Of a DNA stretch of 8,635 nt, positions 1 to 5,609 are shown piece by piece. The notes beneath the pieces were generated by a model that saw only the letters and a list, made by a program, of their open reading frames with translations, did not search any database and had not been told where the DNA came from. This DNA comes from an uncultured Legionellaceae bacterium (GTDB taxonomy: Bacteria > Pseudomonadota > Gammaproteobacteria > Legionellales > Legionellaceae). Numbering within the stretch: the first letter of the stretch is position 1; each line of letters starts with the position of its first letter. Where the stretch lies: positions 1-8,635 of the forward strand of contig CAISSD010000101.1 in NCBI GenBank assembly GCA_903887975.1, given 5' to 3'. Position numbers and translations under genes: made by a program.

Positions 1-285
1 AAAGTCGGTCAGTGTTTTGATGATGCGGATGTCACAGCGCTTGCAGGATTGATTCGACAATATTATTCATCATGCTTGTGGAAAAAAGGCGATATCATCT
101 TGGTGGATAATACCCAAGTGATGCATGCCGGCATGCCAGGAAAAGGCCCCAGAACCATACGCGCCATGATTGGCAACCCGTTGGACATGACTTATGGGCT
201 TTCGCAATCGGGTTGTGTCACAGCATGTGTGCGAGAAGCCGAGAGTATTGGGGTTCATATGAAACATGATGAGGTACTGTCATGA
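1..285 (+). CDS. TauD/TfdA-family Fe(II)/2-oxoglutarate dioxygenase, C-terminal part (5' end outside window)
   Basis: The frame is open from the first base and ends in TGA, giving 94 visible residues with no start codon in view; this is the tail of a longer gene. Residues 27-60 hold the C-terminal half of the double-stranded beta-helix core of this family: WKKGDIILVDNTQVMHAG, followed by RTIRAMIGNP. By family knowledge His42 would be the distal iron ligand and Arg51 or Arg54 would bind the 2-oxoglutarate carboxylate; the proximal HxD motif lies upstream of the window. Such enzymes hydroxylate, halogenate or desaturate small molecules or carrier-bound amino acids in the cytosol. The substrate cannot be told from this fragment. 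The last 31 bases overlap the end of the convergent LOG-family gene. Family assignment is fairly secure; the exact role is unknown. Confidence 0.75.
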   Translation, partial: KVGQCFDDADVTALAGLIRQYYSSCLWKKGDIILVDNTQVMHAGMPGKGPRTIRAMIGNPLDMTYGLSQSGCVTACVREAESIGVHMKHDEVLS

Positions 286-989
286 ATGCGTTGTTGTGTG
301 TTCATGAGCAATAAATCAACCGTTTTTTGGGGGCTGTTGGTGATGTTTAGAAGTTTACAGTTATCTTTATCAATCAAATGCATGTGGATAAGATTTAAAA
401 AACTTAAAGCAAATTTTTTTCCTTGATTGTTGGGGGCAAGAATGATGACAGGGATATTTTTATGAAGTTTTGTTTTTATAACATCTAATGATTGCATCAT
501 TTCCCATATTGTTCCTATGCCACCCAGGCCGATAACAATTCCTTGGGCATGATTGATGAGTGCGTTTTCCCGAAGTTCAAGTTTTGGATACACATAATGT
601 AATGTTTCAATGGTGTAGGGGGTATCTTTTTGTATGGGGTTTGAAAAATGAAAATCCAAACTAATCGCTTTACCTTTGCCTAATCTTGCCTCGCGTGCGC
701 CACGAATAGCTGCTTCCATGATGCCAGAGCCACCTCCTGATGCAATGGGCCATATTAATCCTTGAGGATGATTGGTCCAAAGTTTAGCAAAATCACGAAT
801 GAGTTTATATGCTTGTGTTTTTTCAGAAAATTGATTGTGTTCGCCCCCACCAAAAACACTAATGATTCCATGGGGCGCTACAGTATTTATAAATAATTCC
901 GACTCATTGATGGATGCATGAGTCATGTTGTTATGAAATAAAAATATCAATAAAAAAGCATGTGAATATAATCTGTTCAGAGAATGCAT
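255..989 (-). CDS. LOG-family (lysine decarboxylase-like, TIGR00730-type) protein with probable signal peptide
   Basis: A 244-residue protein of the LOG/'lysine decarboxylase-like' Rossmann family, whose known members (cytokinin riboside 5'-monophosphate phosphoribohydrolase, LOG/YgdH type) cleave nucleoside monophosphates to base and ribose phosphate. Visible motifs are GIISVFGGGEH (41-51), SGGGSGIMEAA (84-94) and GLGGIGTIWE (154-163), the last matching the family PGGxGTxxE signature. The usual RK pair appears as Arg140-Glu141, so the lysine is replaced. Residues 1-25 look like a Sec signal peptide: a short basic start, hydrophobic AFLLIFLF, then a cleavage-like T-H-A site before SINES. This is unusual because the family is normally cytosolic. 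I chose the ATG at 989; the frame also opens at a TTG at 1016, which falls against a candidate promoter. No good Shine-Dalgarno precedes either. The 3' end overlaps the dioxygenase gene tail to tail. Confidence 0.8.
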   Translation of the reverse strand: MHSLNRLYSHAFLLIFLFHNNMTHASINESELFINTVAPHGIISVFGGGEHNQFSEKTQAYKLIRDFAKLWTNHPQGLIWPIASGGGSGIMEAAIRGAREARLGKGKAISLDFHFSNPIQKDTPYTIETLHYVYPKLELRENALINHAQGIVIGLGGIGTIWEMMQSLDVIKTKLHKNIPVIILAPNNQGKKFALSFLNLIHMHLIDKDNCKLLNITNSPQKTVDLLLMNTQQRIHDSTSSCFI

Positions 990-1009
990 GTGATGATTAT
1001 TTTTTATAA

Positions 1010-1038
1010 ATAACAAATGTACTTCAATTTAATGTCTA
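1010..1038 (-). promoter_or_regulatory. Candidate sigma70-type promoter for the LOG-family gene
   Basis: Read on the minus strand, TAGACA (1033-1038, five of six to TTGACA) and TGTTAT (1010-1015, four of six to TATAAT) are separated by 17 bases. The predicted transcript would start about 14 bases before the ATG at 989, which argues against use of the TTG at 1016. The region is AT-rich, so chance matches are likely. Confidence 0.3.
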
Positions 1039-1047
1039 GTGTAAAGT

Positions 1048-1494
1048 CTATTTTTGTTGAGCAAGCCATCGGTCAAGTTGATTGGCGAATTGTTGAATGT
1101 CTTTGGGGGTGTATTGACCTGGTCCGCTGGACAATAGGCCCGCGCCTCTTAAAGATTCGTTGACATTGCGACTGGCCAAATACGGTTTGATGTTGTTGGC
1201 GTTGTACAATGTTCCACGAGGATTGAGTGCAACACCGCCTTTGGTGATGATGGCATCGGCAAAAGGAATGTCCGCGGTAATGACCAAGTCATGGGCTTTG
1301 ATGTGCGCAACAATGTAGTTGTCTACCACATCAAAGCCCGCGCCTACTTGTACTTTATGAATCAAGGGTGATTGGGGTGTGTTTAAAGGATGGTTGGATA
1401 CGACCACGATGTGGGTTTTGGTTCTAAGAGCCGCACGAAACACAATGTCTTTGATGGTTCTGGGGCAGGCGTCGCCGTCAATCCAAAGGGTCAT
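1048..1494 (-). CDS. yaiI: YaiI/YqxD family (UPF0178, DUF188) protein
   Basis: A full-length 148-residue member of the conserved YaiI/YqxD family (E. coli YaiI is about 150 residues). The family signature is clear: WIDGDACP at 4-11, the stretch around DLVITADIPFADAIITKGG (69-87) with Asp69, Asp75 and Asp80, NPRG at 91-94, and the RNVNESLRGAG segment at 109-119. The arrangement of acidic residues resembles a PIN/NYN-like nuclease fold, but no biochemical role is established for the family and I do not assign one. The protein is soluble with no signal peptide. The ATG at 1494 begins the conserved N-terminus directly; its ribosome binding site is weak (TTAAGA). It is divergent from the RMF-like gene, sharing a roughly 209-base intergenic region, and stops 58 bases before the LOG ATG on the same strand. 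Confidence 0.93.
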   Translation of the reverse strand: MTLWIDGDACPRTIKDIVFRAALRTKTHIVVVSNHPLNTPQSPLIHKVQVGAGFDVVDNYIVAHIKAHDLVITADIPFADAIITKGGVALNPRGTLYNANNIKPYLASRNVNESLRGAGLLSSGPGQYTPKDIQQFANQLDRWLAQQK

Positions 1495-1523
1495 TTGTTG
1501 ATCTTAAGTGAGTTTGTTAATGT

Positions 1524-1541
1524 ATTTGGCAAAATTTGGCA
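1524..1541. repeat. Two direct copies of ATTTGGCA, 10 bp apart
   Basis: ATTTGGCA occurs at 1524-1531 and exactly again at 1534-1541. The 10-bp period puts both copies on the same face of the helix, as expected of a site for a protein binding two tandem half-sites. It lies in the divergent region between the yaiI and RMF-like gene starts, 30-47 bases before the yaiI ATG. A regulator role is inference; an eight-base repeat in AT-rich DNA can arise by chance. Confidence 0.35.
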
Positions 1542-1578
1542 TCTAATTTGTTAATAAAGTGTAAAAACTATTTTTTTC

Positions 1579-1608
1579 TCGGCAGAATCTCAATCTGTGT
1601 CATAGAAT
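1579..1608 (+). promoter_or_regulatory. Candidate promoter for the RMF-like gene
   Basis: TAGAAT at 1603-1608 is a five-of-six match to the -10 box, and TCGGCA at 1579-1584 is a four-of-six match to the -35 box, with an 18-base spacer. Transcription from here would give a leader of about 90 bases before the ATG at 1704. Confidence 0.35.
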
Positions 1609-1617
1609 TAAAATAAA

Positions 1618-1682
1618 CGAAGCAGATGTGAGTCTTCGAGAGGGTGCAGTATATTCGTATCGTCTGGGTCAGGCCCAGCGAC
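1618..1682 (+). promoter_or_regulatory. Structured 5' leader with two hairpins before the RMF-like gene
   Basis: Two inverted repeats lie in the predicted leader. CGAAG (1618-1622) pairs with CTTCG (1634-1638) across an 11-base loop at what would be the RNA 5' end. CTGGG (1664-1668) pairs with CCCAG (1674-1678) across a five-base loop, and GT (1662-1663) can extend it to AC (1681-1682) past a CG bulge. The second hairpin ends nine bases before the AGAGG ribosome binding site at 1691-1695. This may stabilise the message or tune translation. No match to a known riboswitch class was recognised. Confidence 0.35.
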
Positions 1683-1703
1683 TTTTATAAAGAGGTACTT
1701 ACC

Positions 1704-2078
1704 ATGAACGATAGTAACACATTATTGTCACACATCAAACTACATTTTCACATCAACCATCCAAGCCTGGAAGAATGCTATGCGTATGGTTATGAATCGG
1801 CCAATTCGGGTCAATCTGAAGACGTAAATCCTTACAAGCCAAACACGGTAGAATATGATCATTGGGCAGAAGGTTGGTGGGCTGGTTTTTATGGTGAACA
1901 ACCGCTTCATGTTTATGATTTATCTTATGAAGAAGATTTTTTGGCGGAACAAACTGCGGCCAATGATTGGTTTTATGATCACCGAAACAGTGGTTTTTTA
2001 ACACGGGTTTTGGAAATAACTGGACTGATTGTTGTTTCTGCTTTTATTGGTTATCAATTGATTGAAATGGTGGCATAA
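1704..2078 (+). CDS. Small protein with RMF-like (Rmf/CrpP-type) segment and C-terminal transmembrane helix
   Basis: A 124-residue protein. The start is the ATG at 1704, set by AGAGG at 1691-1695 eight bases upstream; an in-frame GTG at 1644 lacks a well-placed site. Residues 24-63 resemble ribosome modulation factor: the pattern is GY, then SANSGQS, then NPY, then W-x-x-GWW-x-GF. From memory E. coli RMF has GYQAGIAGRS, CPY and WLGGWREA at nearly the same spacing, with one extra residue here between PY and W. RMF dimerises 70S ribosomes in stationary phase. Unlike RMF, this protein has an acidic middle (66-90) and ends in a hydrophobic helix (about 102-120, ITGLIVVSAFIGYQLI) that looks like a membrane anchor. 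In Legionella a small 'transmission trait enhancer' LetE is annotated; I considered it but cannot confirm identity. It is a single-gene unit facing SseB. Function is unproven. Confidence 0.75.
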   Translation: MNDSNTLLSHIKLHFHINHPSLEECYAYGYESANSGQSEDVNPYKPNTVEYDHWAEGWWAGFYGEQPLHVYDLSYEEDFLAEQTAANDWFYDHRNSGFLTRVLEITGLIVVSAFIGYQLIEMVA

Positions 2079-2084
2079 ATCAAT

Positions 2085-2226
2085 CTTAGACCTCTTAGAT
2101 AACCGTCAATAAAGAGTCGACATTAAGAAATGTTTAAATGGCGCAATGTACTTAAACGACGTGCGTGTTTTAAGATTTTTTTGTTCGAGATAAGGCTTTT
2201 TTGGCGGTTATGTAAGGGGTCTTAAG
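2085..2226. repeat. 142-bp imperfect inverted repeat (foldback) between convergent genes
   Basis: The end arms at 2085-2105 and 2205-2226 match as reverse complements at 19 of 22 aligned positions with one gap; the shared core is CTTA(A)GACC, then CTTA, then ATAACCG. Similarity continues more weakly inward (CAATAAAG against CCAAAAAAG, then TCGA and a TTTAAA/CTTAAA block ending in CGCA), so most of the interval can fold on itself. It begins six bases after the RMF-like stop and its right arm covers the SseB stop codon. It may be a MITE-like relic or a bidirectional 3' end structure. No clear target-site duplication was seen. Confidence 0.5.
2151..2182 (+). terminator. Candidate Rho-independent terminator of the RMF-like gene
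   Basis: CTTAAA (2151-2156) pairs with TTTAAG (2169-2174), extended by a C-G pair past a bulged T, and is followed after one A by seven T residues (2176-2182). The stem is AT-rich and therefore weak, but position and T-run suit a 3' end about 100 bases after the stop codon. It lies inside the larger foldback. Confidence 0.4.
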
Positions 2227-2614
2227 TTTCTCCAAACAATTTAATGATCATACTGCGCATGCGTGCAATTTCTGATGGATTAAATTCTTTATAAAATGGG
2301 CTGCCGATATTAAGACAGATGGAGATGTTTTCTCCGGTGTTTTTTAAAAGATCGACCCCCGAGACTTTGAGCAAATGAATTCGGTCTTTAATTTCTACGG
2401 CCCAGTCATCAAGGTATTGTTGATTGCTGAATACAGGCATAAACGTATTTTTTTCATGGTTTAGGTAGAGCACCTGAGGCGCATCATCGTCGCTGTATTT
2501 TTCAATGGGGATGATAAGATTGGCCTTGATGAGCTCTAAATAAGCTTTATTGGCTTTTTGAGTATCGCCCTGGCTTTGTAGGGCTTTTTCGATGGCTTGT
2601 TCTAGTGCGTTCAT
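2222..2614 (-). CDS. SseB family protein (SseB N-terminal domain)
   Basis: A 130-residue soluble protein matching the SseB N-terminal domain in order: an opening NALEQAIEKAL helix (2-12), a second helix with AYLELIKANLIIPIE (24-38), MPVFSNQQYLDDWA (59-72), and the closing GVDLL then NIGSPFYKEFNPSEI (86-116), the most conserved part of the family. E. coli SseB (enhanced serine sensitivity) is about twice as long, with a second C-terminal domain; this protein has only the first. Molecular function is not known for the family. The name does not imply the Salmonella type III translocon protein SseB. The ATG at 2614 directly begins the conserved region. The promoter upstream suggests it is transcribed on its own, and its stop lies in the right arm of the 142-bp foldback. 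Confidence 0.85.
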   Translation of the reverse strand: MNALEQAIEKALQSQGDTQKANKAYLELIKANLIIPIEKYSDDDAPQVLYLNHEKNTFMPVFSNQQYLDDWAVEIKDRIHLLKVSGVDLLKNTGENISICLNIGSPFYKEFNPSEIARMRSMIIKLFGET

Positions 2615-2644
2615 GTGATGTTTGAAAAGTTGTCTGTGTCAAAG

Positions 2645-2653
2645 AGTATAACA
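2645..2653 (-). promoter_or_regulatory. Extended -10 promoter of the SseB-family gene
   Basis: On the minus strand the sequence reads TGTTATACT, an extended -10 element (TGn followed by TATACT, five of six to consensus). There is no convincing -35 box, which extended -10 promoters can do without. The leader would be roughly 24 bases long. Confidence 0.45.
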
Positions 2654-2711
2654 TGAGCGATTGTTATGTTTGGCACAATTTTTTTAAATCATGGATAAGC
2701 TTGATGCTTAA

Positions 2712-4046
2712 TTATAGAGATTTGATCTCAATTAATCGTTCAATTTGACTAACAAGGTAAAATGGAACAGATAAGATTTTTTTTGTTTCATCATAAGTGA
2801 GTGCTTGTTGTGATACGCGAACACCTAATGGAATATTTTTTTCCACCATCATGACTTGCAGTGATTTAAGTCGACCAACAGAGCCTGCTTTAACCTCAAT
2901 GGGAATGATATTAACGCCCGATTGAATCACAAAATCCACCTTAGCTTGACTGCCTTTTTGTTCGCGAGCCCAATAATGTAATTGGGCGGCAGTATAGGCA
3001 GGTTGATAAGCGAGTAACTCTTGACAGACCAGTTGCTCGGCCATTTCTCCTCGATTAATGAGTAAAATATCTTCATTCATCAATGCTTGTGTGAGTAAGC
3101 CACCTTTGGCCGTGAGTAATCCGATGTCTAAGAAAAACAGTTTGTATTTGTTGAAATGGCTTTGTGCATTGAGCGGCAAGCCCGAAGCTGATGTGGCATA
3201 AATTTGATAAACAATACCGGCCAATCCTAAGTAATGGATGGCTTCTTTTAAAAAGCGAGAATGAACATCGGGATTAATTTTATGATAGTTGGTTTGTTGT
3301 GCGACCAAGTGGGGTAGTTGTTCGAACACGGTTCTTAAATGCATTTGTTTTGCCATGGAGGCATATTTTGCAAAATCATCTCGATAAGTTTCTAGAATAT
3401 GGTGTTGTGTTTCTTGAAAAGCACCCGAAATACCTTCGTCCATCAAATGATTGACCACAGCAGGCATACCACCCATCATTGTATAGATTTTAATTTCATT
3501 CAGTAAAGCTTGGTGCAAAATATCGGGAATTGGTTTTTTTAAAGTCACGGATTGAATGGCCTCAATCCATGTGAATTTGTGTTTTGCCTCAAGATATTCA
3601 AGAAAAGACAAAGGCTTTAAGTATAAGTATTGGACTCTTCCAACTGGCATTTTGAATCCAGGTTCTTGTAGGGCGAATTCGAGTAAAGAACCTGCGGCAA
3701 TGACATGTAATTCAGGCATGTCTTCTTTGAAGTAGCGTAGTGCCTGGATGGCCTCAGGGCACGCTTGAATTTCATCTAAAAAAAGCAGGGTATGGCCTGA
3801 TTCGATGATGGCACCTTGGTAAACACAGATTTTTTGTAAAATATCTTTGACTTCGAATGTTGAAAAACAGCTTGCATATTCTGGTTTTTTTTCAAAATTG
3901 ATGGAAACAATGTTTCGAAAATGTTGCTTTGCGAAAGCTTCAACCAAATAGGTTTTTCCCACTTGCCTAGCACCCCTTAAAATAAGAGGTGAGCGTTGTT
4001 TGCTTTCTTTCCATTCTATAAGCTTCGCCTCAATTAACCGCTTCAT
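2712..4046 (-). CDS. AAA ATPase with C-terminal DUF4143 (PD-(D/E)XK-like) domain
   Basis: A complete 444-residue protein of the widespread 'ATP-binding protein, DUF4143' family. The N-terminal AAA domain shows Walker A GARQVGKT (25-32), Walker B LLFLDEIQ (87-94) and a sensor-type HVIAAGSLLEF (114-124). The C-terminal part carries the DUF4143 signature, with GEMAEQL (333-339), VDFVI (370-374) and PIEVKAG (382-388). The E...D...ExK series (Glu334 or Glu337, Asp371, Glu384, Lys386) is what a PD-(D/E)XK nuclease core looks like, so nuclease activity is possible but unproven for the family. No membrane helices. These genes are patchily distributed and often multicopy, which suggests lateral movement; their physiological role is unclear. 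The predicted ribosome binding site TAGGTG before the ATG lies inside a perfect inverted repeat, suggesting tight control. It follows phrB on the same strand after 66 bases but has its own promoter. Confidence 0.92.
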   Translation of the reverse strand: MKRLIEAKLIEWKESKQRSPLILRGARQVGKTYLVEAFAKQHFRNIVSINFEKKPEYASCFSTFEVKDILQKICVYQGAIIESGHTLLFLDEIQACPEAIQALRYFKEDMPELHVIAAGSLLEFALQEPGFKMPVGRVQYLYLKPLSFLEYLEAKHKFTWIEAIQSVTLKKPIPDILHQALLNEIKIYTMMGGMPAVVNHLMDEGISGAFQETQHHILETYRDDFAKYASMAKQMHLRTVFEQLPHLVAQQTNYHKINPDVHSRFLKEAIHYLGLAGIVYQIYATSASGLPLNAQSHFNKYKLFFLDIGLLTAKGGLLTQALMNEDILLINRGEMAEQLVCQELLAYQPAYTAAQLHYWAREQKGSQAKVDFVIQSGVNIIPIEVKAGSVGRLKSLQVMMVEKNIPLGVRVSQQALTYDETKKILSVPFYLVSQIERLIEIKSL

Positions 4047-4049
4047 TTC

Positions 4050-4095
4050 GCACCTAAAGTACTGGATTATGGGGTTATTTTAGTACTTTAGGTGC
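4050..4095. promoter_or_regulatory. Perfect 14+14 bp inverted repeat over promoter and RBS of the DUF4143 ATPase gene (candidate operator)
   Basis: GCACCTAAAGTACT at 4050-4063 is the exact reverse complement of AGTACTTTAGGTGC at 4082-4095, with 18 bases between. Each arm contains the self-complementary hexamer AGTACT. On the minus strand one arm fills the spacer between the predicted -35 and -10 boxes, and the other carries the TAGGTG ribosome binding site and ends three bases before the ATG. Arm centres are 32 bp apart, about three helical turns, which suits a dimeric repressor binding twice. If a longer transcript from phrB reads through, both arms could pair and hide the ribosome binding site. 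Confidence 0.75.
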
Positions 4096-4105
4096 AAATT
4101 AACAA
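4077..4105 (-). promoter_or_regulatory. Sigma70-type promoter of the DUF4143 ATPase gene
   Basis: On the minus strand TTGTTA (4100-4105, four of six) and TAAAAT (4077-4082, five of six) are spaced by 17 bases. Transcription would begin near 4070, inside the loop of the inverted repeat, so the native transcript would hold only the ATG-proximal arm. Confidence 0.5.
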
Positions 4106-4112
4106 TGTGTTT

Positions 4113-5534
4113 TTAGATTATACCTTTTGAAATCACACCATAATTCGCCAATGCTATTTTTTTAGCTTCAAGATGATTCACCATGGGTTTTGGGTAGCGT
4201 TCATCAAGATTTTGGGGTAACTCGTGTTGCGGTGCTTCCCAAGGTTCATGAATCCAGCGTGTTGGGATGTCGCGTAATTCAGGCACCCATTGTCGTATGT
4301 ATTCTCCCGATGGGTCGAATTTGGCGCTTTGTAATACGGGATTAAAAATTCGAAAATAAGGTGCAGCATCCGCACCACAGCCAGCAACCCATTGCCATGA
4401 AGCACTGTTGTTTGCCAAATCCGCATCCACTAAAGTGTCCCAAAACCAAGCAGCACCCTCACGCCAGTCAATCAGTAAATCTTTGGTTAAAAACGATGCC
4501 ACAATCATGCGCACGCGATTGTGCATGTAGCCGGTGTGCCAAAGCTCACGCATGCCAGCATCCACAATGGGGTAACCTGTGTTACCTGTTTGCCATTGTT
4601 TTAAGGCGCTTTTGTTGTTTTGCCATGGAAAGCTGTCAAAAGAATTTTTAAAATTGCATTGAGGTAACGTTGGAAAATGATAAAGAAGATGATAAGAGAA
4701 TTCTCGCCAACCCATTTCTGATAAAAAGTGATCGGCCGAGGCTGTATTGCATGATGGGTTTTGTTTGGCTTTTTCTATGGCTCGCCAAATGGTCCAAGGA
4801 CTGATTTCCCCCCAATGTAGGTGTGGTGAGAGTTTTGAGGAAGCATCGAGTGCTGGAATATTACGATTGATTTGATAATCATTTAAATGTTGTTCAATAA
4901 AGCGGTCTAATTTTTTTAATGCGCCTGCTTCGCCAGGCTCCCATTCCTCATGAAACGCTTTAGCCCAGTTGGGTCTTGTGGGTAAAAGCTGCCAATGATT
5001 GAGTGTTTCGCCAGGGATAGGAGGACAAGTTGGTCTTAATGAGGTGATTTTGACATCTGGAATAGCCATATGTTGCAGACAATGCTTCCAATAAGGCGTA
5101 AATACTTTGAAATAACTCCCACTTTTGTTTTGAATGGTCCAAGGCTCATTGAAAAGGCTGCCATTATGGCTGTGTATCTTGATGCCTTCCTGATTAAGGA
5201 TGGATTTAATATGCGTATCGCGCGAAATACTTGCAGGTTCGTAACAACGATTCCAATAAATGGCATCAACACCCTGTTCTTTAATGATTTTTTGCAATAA
5301 AGTTAAAGGCGTTCCATGTTGCAAACATAATGGCAAGTTTAATTTGTCTAAACTGTCATGTAATGCCAATAATGAATGATGCAACCACCAGCGTTGCGCT
5401 CCACCCAAAGCATGGGTTTGTGTGTCATGGATATAAAGTGGGAGCACTTGGGTATGTTCTGCACAGGCTTTGTGCCATGCAGGATTGTCGTTAAGCCGCA
5501 AATCCTGTCGAAACCAAACGATTGCAAGTGACAT
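4113..5534 (-). CDS. phrB: Deoxyribodipyrimidine photolyase (class I CPD photolyase)
   Basis: A full-length 473-residue photolyase, which uses blue/near-UV light through reduced FAD to split cyclobutane pyrimidine dimers in DNA. The N-terminal antenna-binding domain begins with the typical AIVWFRQDLRLNDN (4-17). The C-terminal FAD domain shows TGYPIVDAGMREL (319-331), HNRVRM (338-343), DWREG (356-360), DADLANN (370-376) and GADAAPYFRIFNP (387-399). By spacing to E. coli PhrB, the electron-transfer tryptophan triad is intact as Trp304, Trp357 and Trp380, and the asparagine near flavin N5 is Asn376. I start at the second ATG (5534) because AGGA lies eight bases before it but only two before the upstream ATG at 5540. 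Cytosolic DNA repair enzyme; antenna cofactor not determinable. It is divergent from the acyltransferase gene across about 75 bases. Confidence 0.96.
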   Translation of the reverse strand: MSLAIVWFRQDLRLNDNPAWHKACAEHTQVLPLYIHDTQTHALGGAQRWWLHHSLLALHDSLDKLNLPLCLQHGTPLTLLQKIIKEQGVDAIYWNRCYEPASISRDTHIKSILNQEGIKIHSHNGSLFNEPWTIQNKSGSYFKVFTPYWKHCLQHMAIPDVKITSLRPTCPPIPGETLNHWQLLPTRPNWAKAFHEEWEPGEAGALKKLDRFIEQHLNDYQINRNIPALDASSKLSPHLHWGEISPWTIWRAIEKAKQNPSCNTASADHFLSEMGWREFSYHLLYHFPTLPQCNFKNSFDSFPWQNNKSALKQWQTGNTGYPIVDAGMRELWHTGYMHNRVRMIVASFLTKDLLIDWREGAAWFWDTLVDADLANNSASWQWVAGCGADAAPYFRIFNPVLQSAKFDPSGEYIRQWVPELRDIPTRWIHEPWEAPQHELPQNLDERYPKPMVNHLEAKKIALANYGVISKGII

Positions 5535-5562
5535 GAGCATATTCCTGTTTCATTTTTTAGTT

Positions 5563-5590
5563 ATTTTAGTGTATGTTTGCTCAAAGTCTA
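5563..5590 (-). promoter_or_regulatory. Candidate promoter of phrB
   Basis: On the minus strand TAGACT (5585-5590, four of six to TTGACA) and TAAAAT (5563-5568, five of six to TATAAT) are 16 bases apart. It sits in the short region shared with the divergent acyltransferase gene; no equally good promoter was found for the plus direction. Confidence 0.35.
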
Positions 5591-5609
5591 GATTAAAAAG
5601 AGGTTGATG

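Noticed and set aside
990..1016. TTG start at 1016 for the LOG-family gene
   Set aside because: It would put the start codon against the candidate -10 box and adds an Asn/His-rich stretch before an otherwise normal signal peptide; kept only as an alternative.
1644..1703. Upstream GTG start adding 20 residues to the RMF-like protein
   Set aside because: No properly spaced ribosome binding site, and it would run through the leader hairpin; the ATG at 1704 has AGAGG at eight bases.
1753..2004. Open frame of 83 codons on - opposite the RMF-like gene
   Set aside because: It is the antisense shadow of a gene with a good ribosome binding site and a recognisable motif; no family resemblance in the shadow.
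2694..2711. Small TAAGC/GCTTA hairpin after the DUF4143 ATPase stop
   Set aside because: Only five base pairs and no adjacent T-run in the reading direction, so not supported as a terminator.
4361..4651. Open frame of 96 codons on + opposite phrB
   Set aside because: It lies fully inside the clear photolyase gene on the other strand, has low-complexity His/Cys/Pro-rich content and no ribosome binding site.
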